A program made the translations under genes and the position numbers. 64,000 nucleotides of DNA, from NCBI RefSeq assembly GCF_009939295.1, contig NZ_WVIC01000019.1, positions 1 to 64,000 on the forward strand, read 5' to 3'. Shown here piece by piece: positions 27,440-37,221 of the stretch. The notes under the pieces were generated by a model, which was not told the origin of the DNA, searched no databases, and saw nothing but the letters and a program-made list of their open reading frames with translations. The DNA comes from Petrachloros mirabilis ULC683 (GTDB lineage: Bacteria > Cyanobacteriota > Cyanobacteriia > Thermosynechococcales > Thermosynechococcaceae). How positions within the stretch are numbered: the first letter of the stretch is position 1; every line of letters starts with the position of its first letter.

Positions 27440-27793
27440 CCCTCTCCGCATTGGATACCTCGTACCCAGGGCAGAAGAATGTTACCCAAAAACTTGCAGG
27501 CAGAAGGGCAATTCAAGGCAGCCTCCCAAGCAAACCACCATGTGCCCCTAAAGCGGGTGCTAAAATTTTTGCAAATGAAGTCTATGAATCAGACCTAAAG
27601 CCCTACATCCTGGTAATGATTGATTAGTAACGCCTCCCATCAATCTGACCCACAGCGTTCGTGTAGTGGTTGTTCCCTGAAACTTGAGTAAGGTTCAGGT
27701 GAACAGGGTTCCATGGCTTAGCCTTAGTATGGCGGCAGTCTTACCGAAGTCTCAGTCGCAAAGTCTGACGTTGTTTCCTGCTGATTGTTGTCT
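27440..27793. other. Intergenic region with a strong hairpin
   Basis: 354 bp after the phosphohexomutase. It carries no recognisable gene, but does hold a 15-bp hairpin at 27670-27706 (listed separately), within a stretch that looks more like structured RNA than spacer. Confidence 0.5.
27670..27706 (+). ncRNA. Strong hairpin, candidate structured RNA or leader
   Basis: TGTTCCCTGAA (27671-27681) and CTT (27683-27685) pair with AAG (27690-27692), TTCAGG (27694-27699) and GAACA (27701-27705), leaving a GAGT tetraloop, one A-G mismatch and one bulged T. That is about 14 pairs. It lies 230 nt after the upstream stop and 88 nt before the next start, and has no U-tract, so it is not a simple terminator. 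A cyanobacterial 6S-like or other small RNA is possible but unproven. Confidence 0.35.
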
Positions 27794-28003
27794 ATGTCAT
27801 CGCCATCCGCAAATTCTGCGCCCCAATCTAAACGTCCCCTTGATCTGGAAATGGGACTAGCCAGCTTACCACTCCTAGTCGGCCTGGCCATTCAGCAGCG
27901 TAGCCATCAATGGCTACAGTCCTTAGGACAGTGGAGCGAAGAGATTTTTCGAGGCGAGCAACTCCCACCCCTTCCCTTTCCCCCACCTGAGGCGTCAGAG
28001 TAA
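27794..28003 (+). CDS. Small conserved cyanobacterial protein
   Basis: 69 residues from ATG 27794 (MSSPSANSAPQ). The middle, DLEMGLASLPLLVGLAIQQRSHQWLQSLGQWSEEIFRGEQLPPLPFPP, has the short hydrophobic-amphipathic layout and EEIFRG ending I associate with small conserved cyanobacterial proteins upstream of various genes. No function known to me. It ends 96 bp before ppc on the same strand, so the two may share a transcript. Confidence 0.6.
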   Translation: MSSPSANSAPQSKRPLDLEMGLASLPLLVGLAIQQRSHQWLQSLGQWSEEIFRGEQLPPLPFPPPEASE

Positions 28004-28099
28004 CAACCACCCAATCTCGCCCGTTATCCCGAGGTCAAAGACTCAACATGGATGGAATGATCGGAATGTATAAGCCTATTTCAGGGGGTCAATAGTCGG

Positions 28100-31000
28100 A
28101 TGCATTCTTCCGTTGATAATGCCCTCTTGGCTCAAACCCTACGTCCCAGAACAGACCTCCTGTTGCAGCATCGCCTCAATGTCATTGAGGACTTGCTGGA
28201 ATCAGTGCTACTCGAAGAGTGTGGCCAGGAACTAGTTGACCTCTTGCAACAGCTTCGCTCCATGTATTCCCCTGAAGCCCAAGAGCCTACGGCATTATCA
28301 CCGGAAGCCCTGGCGATCATTGAAGATCTCAGCTTTGAAGCAGCCATTCGGGCTGCCCGTGCCTTTGCACTCTACTTTCAGTTAATCAATATTGTTGAGC
28401 AACACTACGAACAAGAAGACAGTATTGCCAAAATTCATAGCCCTGCCACTGAGTCTAAATATACGCTACCAGCCCCCCCCAGCCGTTCTGGACAAGACTT
28501 GGGAGCCAGTCGTCCCCCTAGCTTCAATGGTCATTCTGACCCGCGCAGTGGGTCTGCTGAACAGCTCGAAAACAGTCTCTATGAACTGGCTCCCACCGAG
28601 CGAAACCTCGGCACCTTTGGCTGGTTATTTCCGAAGCTACATCGTCTCAATGTTCCACCTCGCCACATTCAAAACCTAATTTACAGCCTGGATGTCAAAC
28701 TGGTTTTTACCGCACATCCCACCGAAATTGTCCGTCAGACGATCCGGCACAAGCAGCGCCGCATCGCCAAAATTCTGAGTCGGCTAGATGAGGTTGAAGC
28801 CGGATTAGCGAAACATACTCGCTCCAGTTGGGAGGTCGAGTCTTTACATTCAGACTTGACCGAAGAAATCCGCTTTTGGTGGCGTACTGACGAACTGCAT
28901 CAGTTTAAGCCCACGGTGCTAGATGAAGTGGAGTATAGCCTGCACTACTTCAAAGAGGTGCTGTTTGATGTCTTACCCCAGTTGTATCGGCGACTTACCC
29001 AAACGCTGACTTACACCTTTCCGCACATGCAGCCGCCCCATTACAACTTTTGTAAATTTGGGTCTTGGGTGGGGGCTGACCGGGATGGCAACCCCTCAGT
29101 CACGCCCAACATCACCTGGGAAACGGCCTGCTACCAGCGCAATTTAGTGTTGGAAAAATATCTCGATTCAGTAAACAAGCTCACCCAGCTCCTTAGCCTC
29201 TCGATGCACTGGTGTGACGTTCTGCCGGATTTGCTCGAATCTCTTGAGCAAGATCAGCTGAACATGCCAGAGATCTATGACGAGCTCTCGATTCGGTTTC
29301 GGCAAGAACCTTACCGCATGAAGCTGGCTTATATTCTCAAGCGCTTAGAAAATACCCAGGCACGCAACCAAAAACTGGCTCAAATCAAAGATATTCCCCA
29401 ACCGGGGCCAGAGCAAGTTGGCGAACGGTGCAATTTTTACCGTTCCGCCGCTGAATTTTTGGCGGAGTTGCGGCTGATTCAGCGCAACTTGCAAGGCACC
29501 GGACTTGGCAGTCGAGATCTTGACAATCTCATTTGTCAGGCAGAAATCTTTGGGTTCAATCTCACCCAGTTGGATATTCGTCAAGAAAGCTCGGTACATT
29601 CCGATGCCCTCAACGAAATTGCCACCTATCTAGAAATTTTGCCCAAGCCCTACGACGAGCTTTCGGAACACGAACGATCCCTGTGGTTGGCCACTGAACT
29701 GCAAACCCGACGCCCCTTGATTCCGTCAGAGTTGCCTTTCTCCGAAAAAACCCAAGAGACCATTCAAACCTTTCGGATGCTGCGGCGGTTACAGGAAGAG
29801 TTTGGGATCGAGATTTGCCAGACCTATGTGATCAGCATGAGTCATCATGCCAGCGATTTGTTAGAGGTCTTGTTGCTGGCCAAAGAAGCTGGACTCTACG
29901 ACCCAGCCACAGGCAAAGGCACCCTTCAAGTCGTACCTCTGTTTGAAACGGTGGAAGATTTGAAGCGGGCTCCCGCTGTCATGACTCAGTTGTTTGATCT
30001 GCCTACCTATCTCACCTATTTAGAGCAAGGGCAGGGTGGGGATACGACTCAGCCTGTGGTTCCCCTCCAGGAGGTTATGCTGGGCTACTCAGACAGCAAT
30101 AAAGACTCGGGCTTCTTGAGCAGCAATTGGGAAATCTATAAGGCTCAGCAAGCCCTCAAGAAAACGGCAGAACCCTATGGACTCTCGCTGCGGATTTTCC
30201 ATGGTCGGGGCGGCTCCGTGGGGCGGGGGGGAGGTCCGGCCTACGAAGCGATCTTGGCTCAACCTAGCCAAACCATCAGTGGCCGGATCAAAATTACGGA
30301 GCAGGGGGAGGTGGTGGCCTCTAAATATTCCTTGCCGGAACTGGCGCTCTACAACTTGGAAACCATTACCACTGCCGTAATTCAGGCCAGTTTGCTGCAC
30401 TCTACCATGGATGATATTGAGCCCTGGCACGACATTATGGAGGAATTGGCGACGCGATCGCGCCAGCGCTACCGGGCACTCATCTATGAGCAAGAAGACT
30501 TCATCGACTTCTTCCACCATGTCACCCCCATTCAAGAAATCAGCCAACTGCAAATTAGCTCCCGCCCCACCCGGCGAGGGGGGTCTAAAAAGACCCTAGA
30601 CGGGCTGCGAGCCATTCCCTGGGTGTTTAGCTGGACTCAAAGCCGCTTTTTACTGCCTGCCTGGTATGGGGTCGGCACTGCCCTGCAAAATTATCTTGAG
30701 GACAAGAGCGCCGATCATCTCTCTCTGCTGCGCTATTTTTACTTCAAGTGGCCTTTCTTCAAAATGGTAATTGCCAAGGTGGAGATGACCCTGGCCAAGG
30801 TAGACTTGCAAATTGCCCACCACTACGTGCAGCAGCTTAGCCACCCCGAAGATCGAGAACGATTCGAGCGCCTGTTTGAGCAAATTTCCCAGGAATACTA
30901 CCTCACCCGAGATCTGATTTTGATGATTACGGGTCACAAGCGCCTGTTAGATGGCGATCCAGCCCTGCAACGCTCGGTGCAACTGCGCAACGGCACCATT

Positions 31001-31180
31001 GTCCCCCTGGGATTCTTGCAGGTTTCCCTGCTCAAGCGCCTGCGCCAGCATCAGAGCCAAACAGCCTCAGGTCGCATTTTGCCCCCCGGCTATGGCAAGG
31101 GCTACGGCAAGAGCGAATTGCTGCGGGGTGCCCTGCTCACCATCAATGGCATCGCTGCGGGGATGCGAAACACGGGCTAA
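28100..31180 (+). CDS. ppc: Phosphoenolpyruvate carboxylase
   Basis: Adds bicarbonate to PEP to form oxaloacetate, replenishing the TCA branch for amino acid synthesis; a cytoplasmic tetramer. The 1026-residue length is typical of cyanobacterial enzymes. Motifs: [20 protein letters not shown] (catalytic His), [45 protein letters not shown] (catalytic loop), [10 protein letters not shown], and the C-terminal MRNTG, which is the conserved inhibitor-site end. An internal insertion around residues 110-160 is Pro/Ser-rich. The start ATG 28100? Codon 1 at 28100-28102 gives [10 protein letters not shown] and is preferred over later ones. The 3' end overlaps the convergent DUF1499 gene by four bases. 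Confidence 0.97.
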   Translation: MHSSVDNALLAQTLRPRTDLLLQHRLNVIEDLLESVLLEECGQELVDLLQQLRSMYSPEAQEPTALSPEALAIIEDLSFEAAIRAARAFALYFQLINIVEQHYEQEDSIAKIHSPATESKYTLPAPPSRSGQDLGASRPPSFNGHSDPRSGSAEQLENSLYELAPTERNLGTFGWLFPKLHRLNVPPRHIQNLIYSLDVKLVFTAHPTEIVRQTIRHKQRRIAKILSRLDEVEAGLAKHTRSSWEVESLHSDLTEEIRFWWRTDELHQFKPTVLDEVEYSLHYFKEVLFDVLPQLYRRLTQTLTYTFPHMQPPHYNFCKFGSWVGADRDGNPSVTPNITWETACYQRNLVLEKYLDSVNKLTQLLSLSMHWCDVLPDLLESLEQDQLNMPEIYDELSIRFRQEPYRMKLAYILKRLENTQARNQKLAQIKDIPQPGPEQVGERCNFYRSAAEFLAELRLIQRNLQGTGLGSRDLDNLICQAEIFGFNLTQLDIRQESSVHSDALNEIATYLEILPKPYDELSEHERSLWLATELQTRRPLIPSELPFSEKTQETIQTFRMLRRLQEEFGIEICQTYVISMSHHASDLLEVLLLAKEAGLYDPATGKGTLQVVPLFETVEDLKRAPAVMTQLFDLPTYLTYLEQGQGGDTTQPVVPLQEVMLGYSDSNKDSGFLSSNWEIYKAQQALKKTAEPYGLSLRIFHGRGGSVGRGGGPAYEAILAQPSQTISGRIKITEQGEVVASKYSLPELALYNLETITTAVIQASLLHSTMDDIEPWHDIMEELATRSRQRYRALIYEQEDFIDFFHHVTPIQEISQLQISSRPTRRGGSKKTLDGLRAIPWVFSWTQSRFLLPAWYGVGTALQNYLEDKSADHLSLLRYFYFKWPFFKMVIAKVEMTLAKVDLQIAHHYVQQLSHPEDRERFERLFEQISQEYYLTRDLILMITGHKRLLDGDPALQRSVQLRNGTIVPLGFLQVSLLKRLRQHQSQTASGRILPPGYGKGYGKSELLRGALLTINGIAAGMRNTG

Positions 31181-31707
31181 GCCCCCACACCCAACTCCTG
31201 CATGGCCAAACGAATTTGCTCCAATCGGCGGCGATTGACTCCCAGATCCGACTGACCCAGGCGCGAAGCAGAGCGCATTTCAATCACAGGAGTTTGAGGT
31301 GGCAGGTAAAACTCCACATCATCCACAAACCCCAATAGCCGACTGCGGCACTCAGCGTAGAGATAATCTTCGGTCTGCTCAATGATTTGGGTGCGGGGTT
31401 GATTTTGAATCAAAGCTGTCAAAGTGTCTCGCGCCTGATCACGACTGGTGCCATAAGCAAGGGGGGTAATGGCGTGGGCTGGGTCTGCGGCCTGACTTGC
31501 CACGCAGTTGGGGGTATCTGGGCAGGGAGCAAGTTGCCCAGCAGAAACGCCCAGGGTATCAGGGCGGGTTCCAGCAAAAACGCCCTGGAGTCCTGGAATA
31601 GCTGCGGGGGACATAGGTGTGACTAGGGCAAAAGCAGGCATTATCCCCACCCAGCTCCAGAGCGCAACTAGACCAATCAAGACGCCGGCAAAAAGCTGAC
31701 CAGGCAT
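31177..31707 (-). CDS. DUF1499 family protein, probably membrane-anchored or exported
   Basis: 176 residues from ATG 31707 ([21 protein letters not shown]), which gives an N-terminal hydrophobic segment; an in-frame extension to 31803 looks non-coding. The DUF1499 core starts at [15 protein letters not shown] and includes [23 protein letters not shown] and [23 protein letters not shown]. Function is unknown. The core is near complete (paired Cys in CPDTPNC). Convergent with ppc. Confidence 0.88.
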   Translation of the reverse strand: MPGQLFAGVLIGLVALWSWVGIMPAFALVTPMSPAAIPGLQGVFAGTRPDTLGVSAGQLAPCPDTPNCVASQAADPAHAITPLAYGTSRDQARDTLTALIQNQPRTQIIEQTEDYLYAECRSRLLGFVDDVEFYLPPQTPVIEMRSASRLGQSDLGVNRRRLEQIRLAMQELGVGA

Positions 31708-32145
31708 GAGACCTCCGAGAACAGGCGAATCTTCACCACCGTAACGCAATCTGCGGAACGGTAGGGAACCTGGATGGGCTTTACAGCCATTTTTGGTCGG
31801 CAAGAGCCAGATGAAACTGTCTCACTTTGTGCTGCATCCCGAAAATTCAATTTCTTCACAAAAAATAAAACTTTAAGTTTCAAGCAGCACCGCGCTCTTA
31901 AGTGCGGCAATGCTTGACGACACCAGCACTTTACCTGCTTTTGCAGTGTGCTTGATTCCGGGCTAAAGCTCGAATTTAGGTCTTAAGGGTGAAGACAGAA
32001 TCAGTTCGGTTGCGTAAGAGTGACAAGGTAGCAGTTTATACTGTTAGCACTTAGATAGACCTGCCCAAAAGATTGAATTCAGTTCAATTTTGGTTGCAGG
32101 GGGTTGAGGTGGCATTGTAGATCCCTCAATCATTGTTCTGCCTTT
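31708..32145. other. Intergenic region, divergent promoters
   Basis: 438 bp between the divergent DUF1499 gene and the ABC importer operon. It has no gene. A TATACT at 32037-32042 is a plausible -10 box for the importer, but I see no convincing -35 at the right distance. Confidence 0.5.
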
Positions 32146-33450
32146 ATGACTAATCCTATGCACAGGAATTGGCTCCGCTGGCTCGCTTCCAAAAAGGTGA
32201 AATCACTCCTCATGGCGGTGATTTTGTTTGTCAGCAGTCTCTCCCTAGTGATGATGGCTGTGGCCCAACAACAGCCCATTCGTCTGACCATGATGCTGCA
32301 AGCCTCGGAGCTTATGCCCTTGCAGGAGCTGGTGAGAGACTTTGAGGCTGAGAACCCAGATATTCGCATTGAACTCATTGAAGGTCCGGACAACACCAAC
32401 CTGCGAGAGGATCTCTACACCACTGCGTTTCTGTTGGGAGACTCTGCCTATGACCTGGTCTACATGGACATTGCTTGGGTGCCAAAATTTGCCGCAGCTG
32501 GTTGGCTCCTCGACATCTCAAGTCGGCTGCAAGTTCAAGAGCGTGAAGATTTTTTGTCCGGGGATATCGAAGGGGGATCCTATGAAGGCAAGCTTTATCG
32601 GATGCCGTTTCGCTCCGATGGGGGGATGCTCTACTATCGCCAGGATCTGCTAGAGGAAGCGGGGTATGCGCCCCCGGACACCACCGAGGAACTGCTGGAG
32701 ATTTCTCAAGATCTTCAGGCTCAAGGCAAAGCTCAGTGGGGTTATGTCTGGCAAGGACAGCAGTATGAAGGGCTGTCTGCCATGTTTGTTGAGATCTTGC
32801 ATGGCTTTGGCGGCCTATGGGTGGATCCAGATACTTTGGAAGTGGGTTTGGATCAGCCGCAAGCCATTGCCGCAGTTAATTTCCTTAAGCAAACCATTGC
32901 TGAGCGGGTTTCACCTAGCGGGGTTACCTCTTACCAAGAAGAGGAGGCGCGACGAGTTTTTCAAAGTGGGCAAGTGGTGTTCATGCGCAACTGGCCCTAT
33001 GTGTGGCGACTGGCCAGCGAGGAAGGTTCGCCGATTCGAGATCGCTTTGGCATTAAGCCCATGGTACATGCGCCCGGATACAGCAGCGGAGCCTGTCAAG
33101 GGGGCTGGGGCATTGGCATTGCCAAGACCACCCGCCACCCCGATGCCGCTTACAAGGCTGCCGCATACTTTGCCAGCCCAGAGGCTCAGAAAAAATTCAT
33201 CCTAGAGTCAGGCTTTGTCCCGAGTCGGCGATCTTTGTTTACCGATCCGGAACTGGTGGCGGCCTATGAGTATCTGCCGGATTTACTGGAGGTGATCGAT
33301 AACTCGGTGCTGCGACCCCCCATTGCCCAGTACGCTCAAGCCTCTGATGTTTTACAGCGCTATTTAAGCGCCGCGTTGACTAATCAACGCACCCCAGAGC
33401 GAGCCATGGAGGCAGCAGCACGGGAAACCCGCCAACTCTTGCAACGGTAG
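32146..33450 (+). CDS. ABC importer substrate-binding protein (CUT1 family)
   Basis: Periplasmic binding protein of a sugar or compatible-solute importer. Starting at ATG 32146 the product has a basic N-terminus (NWLRWLASKKVKS), a long hydrophobic signal (LLMAVILFVSSLSLVMMAVA), then AQQQPIRLTMML as mature start. A family 1 solute-binding fold follows: DLVYMDIAWVPKFAAAGWLLD, MPFRSDGGMLYYRQDLLEEAG, QSGQVVFMRNWPYVW, and GGWGIGIAKTTRHPDAA. No lipobox Cys. It is the first gene of a four-gene operon with two permeases and the ATPase. The ligand cannot be told; trehalose-, sucrose- or glucosylglycerol-type importers look like this. Confidence 0.88.
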   Translation: MTNPMHRNWLRWLASKKVKSLLMAVILFVSSLSLVMMAVAQQQPIRLTMMLQASELMPLQELVRDFEAENPDIRIELIEGPDNTNLREDLYTTAFLLGDSAYDLVYMDIAWVPKFAAAGWLLDISSRLQVQEREDFLSGDIEGGSYEGKLYRMPFRSDGGMLYYRQDLLEEAGYAPPDTTEELLEISQDLQAQGKAQWGYVWQGQQYEGLSAMFVEILHGFGGLWVDPDTLEVGLDQPQAIAAVNFLKQTIAERVSPSGVTSYQEEEARRVFQSGQVVFMRNWPYVWRLASEEGSPIRDRFGIKPMVHAPGYSSGACQGGWGIGIAKTTRHPDAAYKAAAYFASPEAQKKFILESGFVPSRRSLFTDPELVAAYEYLPDLLEVIDNSVLRPPIAQYAQASDVLQRYLSAALTNQRTPERAMEAAARETRQLLQR

Positions 33451-33468
33451 ATATATAGGTTACGTTTG

Positions 33469-34380
33469 ATGAGCAACGCTTTAAGAACGATTCGAGGCCG
33501 GGAGCATCTCACGGGATGGTTGCTACTGCTGCCTGCCTTGATGTTGCTGGCACTGGTCTTTGCCTATCCCATTTTGCGGGCTTTCTGGCTGAGTTTGTTT
33601 ATTGAAAACCTGGGAACCAATCTTGAGCCGGTGTTTACGGGCTTGGGGAACTATGTGCGCATGGTCGGCGATGGCCGCTTCTGGCAAAGCCTGTGGATCA
33701 CCACAATATTCACGGTGATCGCGGTGACAATCGAGCTGGTGCTGGGCATGGCCATTGCTTTAGTTCTTAATGAGTCGTTTCGGGGGCGGGGGTTGGCGCG
33801 CACCATTGCGATTTTGCCCTGGGCCTTGCCGACGGCACTGATTGCGTTGAGTTGGCAGTGGATTTTTAACGGTGAGTTTGGGGTGTGGAATGATATTTTG
33901 CTGCGCTTGGGTATTCTCCAAGAACCAATAAATTGGCTGGGTGAGCCAGGTCTAGCGCTGGCCTCTACCATTGCGGCTGACATTTGGAAAACCACTTCCT
34001 TTGTGGCGATTTTGCTGTTGGCAGGCTTGCAGTCTATTTCGGAGGACTTATATGAGGCTCACGCCATTGATGGGGCGACGCCCTGGCAAAGCTTCCGCCA
34101 AATCACCCTGCCGATGGTGATGCCTCAGATTTTGATTGCGGTGCTATTTCGCTTTGCCCAGTCCTTTGGCATTTTTGACCTAGTTCAGGTGATGACTGGG
34201 GGTGGCCCGGCGGGCTCTACGGAGGTGGTGTCGGTCTATATTTATGCCACGGTGATGCGCTACCTCGACTTTGGCTATGGGGCAGCACTAGTGGTGATTA
34301 CGTTTTTAATTCTGGTGGCAGTGGTTGCGATCGCAGCCTTTTTGCTCTCCAAAGCTCAAAATCGTACCGAGGGGGTTTAA
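33469..34380 (+). CDS. ABC importer permease 1 (CUT1, MalF-type)
   Basis: 303 residues from ATG 33469 (MSNALRTIRGREHLTG); a TTG just before it is also in frame. Six hydrophobic segments, with the EAA loop for contacting the ATPase at EAHAIDGATPWQSFRQITLPMVMP. It lies 18 bp after the binding-protein gene and 3 bp before permease 2, so it is certainly co-transcribed. It forms the membrane channel with permease 2. Confidence 0.92.
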   Translation: MSNALRTIRGREHLTGWLLLLPALMLLALVFAYPILRAFWLSLFIENLGTNLEPVFTGLGNYVRMVGDGRFWQSLWITTIFTVIAVTIELVLGMAIALVLNESFRGRGLARTIAILPWALPTALIALSWQWIFNGEFGVWNDILLRLGILQEPINWLGEPGLALASTIAADIWKTTSFVAILLLAGLQSISEDLYEAHAIDGATPWQSFRQITLPMVMPQILIAVLFRFAQSFGIFDLVQVMTGGGPAGSTEVVSVYIYATVMRYLDFGYGAALVVITFLILVAVVAIAAFLLSKAQNRTEGV

Positions 34381-34383
34381 GGG

Positions 34384-35262
34384 ATGGCTCCATCTACACC
34401 TGTTGTGACAAAGCCCAGCCCGACCCAGGAAGGAGTGAACTGGAAACCGGTGCTCCTAGGGATCACGGTTTTCCTGGTGGCAATCTTCAGTCTGGCCCCA
34501 ATTCTCTGGCAACTGCTGACCTCGATTAAGACCAATGCCGATATTTCTCGCATTCCCAATGTCTACTTTCCCCGGGAGTTCACCCTAGAGCACTATATCC
34601 AGTTGTTTGATCGGCGTCCCTTTTTGCGCTACGTCCTCAACAGTGCCTTTGTAGCCATTGTGTCCACCCTGTTGTGCCTGGGACTGGGTTCGCCAGCCGC
34701 CTATGCCCTGGCGCGGCTGCGGCTCAAAGGCGAGCAGTTGATTTTGGGACTGGTCTTAATCGTCACCCTATTTCCCTACATTTTGCTATTCTTGGGCCTG
34801 CTAGAAATTGTGCAGATCCTGGGTCTTGGCAATAACTACCTGGCTCTGATTATTCCCTACACTGCCATTAACCTACCCTTGACCATTTTGGTGATGCGCT
34901 CCTTCTTTCAGCAATTGCCACGGGATCTAGAAGACGCTGCCAAAGTTGACGGCTACAACACCGTGCAAATGCTGTGGCAAATTGTCCTGCCCACCACGAT
35001 TCCAGCCCTAGTCACCACGGGAATTCTGGCATTCATTTTTGCCTGGAATGAATTTATTTTTGCCCTCACCTTCATGACCCGCGAGACCATGAAGACCATC
35101 CCCGTAGCCGCAGCCCAAATTGGCGGAGCCACCCTCTTTGAAATCCCCTATGGTCCCATTGCGGCGGCCACAGTCTTGGGAACCCTCCCCCTGGTGCTAT
35201 TGGTGCTGTTTTTCCAGCGCAAGATTGTGCAGGGGCTGACTGCTGGTGCGGTGAAAGGCTAA
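34384..35262 (+). CDS. ABC importer permease 2 (CUT1, MalG-type)
   Basis: 292 residues with a first hydrophobic segment VLLGITVFLVAIFSLAPILW and five more. The EAA motif is EDAAKVDGYNTVQMLWQIVLPTTIP. The C-terminal FFQRKIVQGLTAGAVKG is the classical MalG-type ending (QRxIVxGLTxGAVKG). It begins 3 bp after permease 1. The pair forms the channel of the importer. Confidence 0.93.
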   Translation: MAPSTPVVTKPSPTQEGVNWKPVLLGITVFLVAIFSLAPILWQLLTSIKTNADISRIPNVYFPREFTLEHYIQLFDRRPFLRYVLNSAFVAIVSTLLCLGLGSPAAYALARLRLKGEQLILGLVLIVTLFPYILLFLGLLEIVQILGLGNNYLALIIPYTAINLPLTILVMRSFFQQLPRDLEDAAKVDGYNTVQMLWQIVLPTTIPALVTTGILAFIFAWNEFIFALTFMTRETMKTIPVAAAQIGGATLFEIPYGPIAAATVLGTLPLVLLVLFFQRKIVQGLTAGAVKG

Positions 35263-35308
35263 GGCTCACTGCTTCATTGATTACAAAAAACTCTGTGCAC
35301 AAAAGATT

Positions 35309-36403
35309 ATGGCCAAACTTGAAGTCACCCACCTCAACAAAACCTACAGTCCCAAAATTGTTCCGGTCAAAGACCTGAGCCTAGCCGTTGAAGATGGCGA
35401 GTTTTTGACCCTGCTCGGACCATCTGGCTGCGGTAAATCGACCACCCTGCGGTTAATTGCTGGCCTAGAGCAGCCCACGCGCGGAGAAGTGCTGATCGGG
35501 AGCAAAAACGTCACCCATCGCAGTGCGGGCGATCGCAACATTGCCATGGTGTTTCAGAGCTATGCCCTCTACCCCCACATGACCGTCTTTGAGAATATTG
35601 CCTCAGGTCTGAAGCTGCGTAAAACCCCCGTCGGAGAAATTCAACAACGGGTGGCAGAAGCTTCCCGAGTTTTAGATCTCGATGGTCTTATGCAGCGCAA
35701 GCCCAGCAAGCTTTCAGGGGGACAGCGACAGCGGGTAGCCCTAGGACGCGCCCTAGTGCGCAAACCAGATGTGTTCTTGCTCGATGAACCCCTCAGCAAC
35801 CTAGATGCTCTATTGCGAGAACAGGTGCGAGCCGAACTGAAGCAGTTGTTCCAGTCCCAAAATACCCCTGTGGTCTATGTCACCCACGACCAAACCGAAG
35901 CCATGACCCTCTCGACCAAGGTGGCGGTGCTATATAAAGGTGACTTGCAGCAATTGGATTCTCCCCAGCGCATCTACTCCCATCCTGCCAATCAGTTTGT
36001 AGCTGGGTTTATTGGCAGCCCCCAAATGAATTTGCTCACCCTGCCCTGCGAAAACAGCCACGCCCTGCTCGGCGAGGCACGGGTGCCACTGCCTCAGGTA
36101 ACAGAACCTCAGCCAGCGGGTCAAATTGTCCTGGGCATTCGCCCTGAGCACCTACAAGTGGGTAAACAACCGGATTGTACAGCCGTGCGGGGTCAGGTCT
36201 TTTTGATTGAAAACTTGGGCATGAGTGACTTGGTGAGCATGCATGTCCAAAATTCTGAGTTGACCCTGCGGGCTCTGATTGCCAACACCACCTTAAAAGC
36301 AGGGGATGAATTGGTCTTGTCCCTACCCCCTCAACAGTTGCATTGGTTTGATATTGAGACCCGATCTAGAATACCGGTTCAACCGGAAACGGTAGCGCAT
36401 TGA
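35309..36403 (+). CDS. ABC importer ATPase (CUT1, MalK/UgpC-type)
   Basis: 364 residues with Walker A GPSGCGKSTT, signature LSGGQRQRVALGRAL, Walker B VFLLDEPLSNLD and switch His VYVTHDQTEAM. Residues about 235-364 are a TOBE regulatory domain (LGIRPEHLQVG), which many CUT1 importers use for control or for sharing one ATPase among systems. It starts 46 bp after permease 2, completing a self-contained importer. Cytoplasmic face of the inner membrane. Confidence 0.94.
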   Translation: MAKLEVTHLNKTYSPKIVPVKDLSLAVEDGEFLTLLGPSGCGKSTTLRLIAGLEQPTRGEVLIGSKNVTHRSAGDRNIAMVFQSYALYPHMTVFENIASGLKLRKTPVGEIQQRVAEASRVLDLDGLMQRKPSKLSGGQRQRVALGRALVRKPDVFLLDEPLSNLDALLREQVRAELKQLFQSQNTPVVYVTHDQTEAMTLSTKVAVLYKGDLQQLDSPQRIYSHPANQFVAGFIGSPQMNLLTLPCENSHALLGEARVPLPQVTEPQPAGQIVLGIRPEHLQVGKQPDCTAVRGQVFLIENLGMSDLVSMHVQNSELTLRALIANTTLKAGDELVLSLPPQQLHWFDIETRSRIPVQPETVAH

Positions 36404-36426
36404 TAGGCAGCCTCTAGACACTCGCG

Positions 36427-36879
36427 CTAGTTCGGCAATAGCGAGCGTTGGCAACTAGGGCAAATGGCATGAATCAATAACTGGCAATCGAGGAGATGGA
36501 ATCCTTGTTGCTGAGAGGTCTTAGTGCCAATTTTTAGCACAGGGTCACTCTTAAACTCAACGGTTTTATTGCACTTTACACAAATGAGATGATGGTGATG
36601 ATGAGGATAGGGCTGATTCAGCTCGTAATGCTTGTGCCCTTCAGCGAACTCTAATTCTCGCAAGATTCCCATGCGAGCCATCAGTTTTACCGTTCGGTAA
36701 ATGGTAGATAGGCTGATGGGGGTTCCGAGTTCATGCAATCGATTGTAAAGATCTTCCGCGCTCAAGTGGTTGCCCTTGGGAAGCTTTTGGAAAACATTCA
36801 GAATGGTTTCTCGTTGCGGCGTTAACCGCCAGCCTCGTTCGTGCAGCTCAGCCTTGAGGGAATTTGCTGTGTAAGTCAT
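36427..36879 (-). CDS. furA: Fur family transcriptional regulator (FurA-type)
   Basis: 150 residues. The N-terminal winged helix has LHERGWRLTPQRETILNVFQ and ISLSTIYRTVKLMARMGILREL. The dimerisation part has HKHYELNQPYPHHHHHLICVKC, ICPSC and CQRSLL; the two CxxC pairs (CVKC, CPSC) are as in cyanobacterial FurA, which senses iron and haem and represses iron acquisition genes. The alternatives FurB (Zur) and FurC (PerR) lack this exact layout as I recall it. It is convergent with the ABC ATPase. An AT-rich stretch upstream (36900-36930, TTATTGAGAATGG) could hold an autoregulatory Fur box, though I see no clean match. Confidence 0.85.
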   Translation of the reverse strand: MTYTANSLKAELHERGWRLTPQRETILNVFQKLPKGNHLSAEDLYNRLHELGTPISLSTIYRTVKLMARMGILRELEFAEGHKHYELNQPYPHHHHHLICVKCNKTVEFKSDPVLKIGTKTSQQQGFHLLDCQLLIHAICPSCQRSLLPN

Positions 36880-37221
36880 GTTCTTCTCAAGAAAGCAGGC
36901 TTATTGAGAATGGTACACTATTACCTGATGATTTGCAAGAAGCCTTGCTTATTGACAGTGATTGTCTATTGGAAGGTTCTGAGTTTTGATCTTGACTTCA
37001 GACTCTCTGGCAGCAGCCGTCTAGCGCTGTGGCAGAACGTCCTGGAACCTTTTGTGGATACTCGCGGTCAAGCGAGGTATAAGAACTACACAACATCGAC
37101 GATGGCAAACATTAATTTTTATGAGTTTCTACCCAAAAAGAGCAGCTCACAAAAATTTTATGTCTGACGCCGAAGTCACCACAAGCAGATTCTAGCGTTA
37201 ATTCCACTCAAGTGAGGTTTT
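36880..37221. other. Intergenic region, divergent promoters of furA and the exported-protein gene
   Basis: 342 bp with no convincing gene; the open frame through 36841-37167 is antisense to furA and has no family features. It probably contains the promoters of both neighbours. No strong hairpin seen. Confidence 0.55.

Noticed and set aside
36895-36930. Fur box before furA
   Set aside because: AT-rich sequence is present but no inverted repeat close to the GATAATGATAATC consensus.
36841-37167. Open frame of 108 codons upstream of the exported protein
   Set aside because: Antisense to the start of furA and without biased codon use or recognisable motifs.
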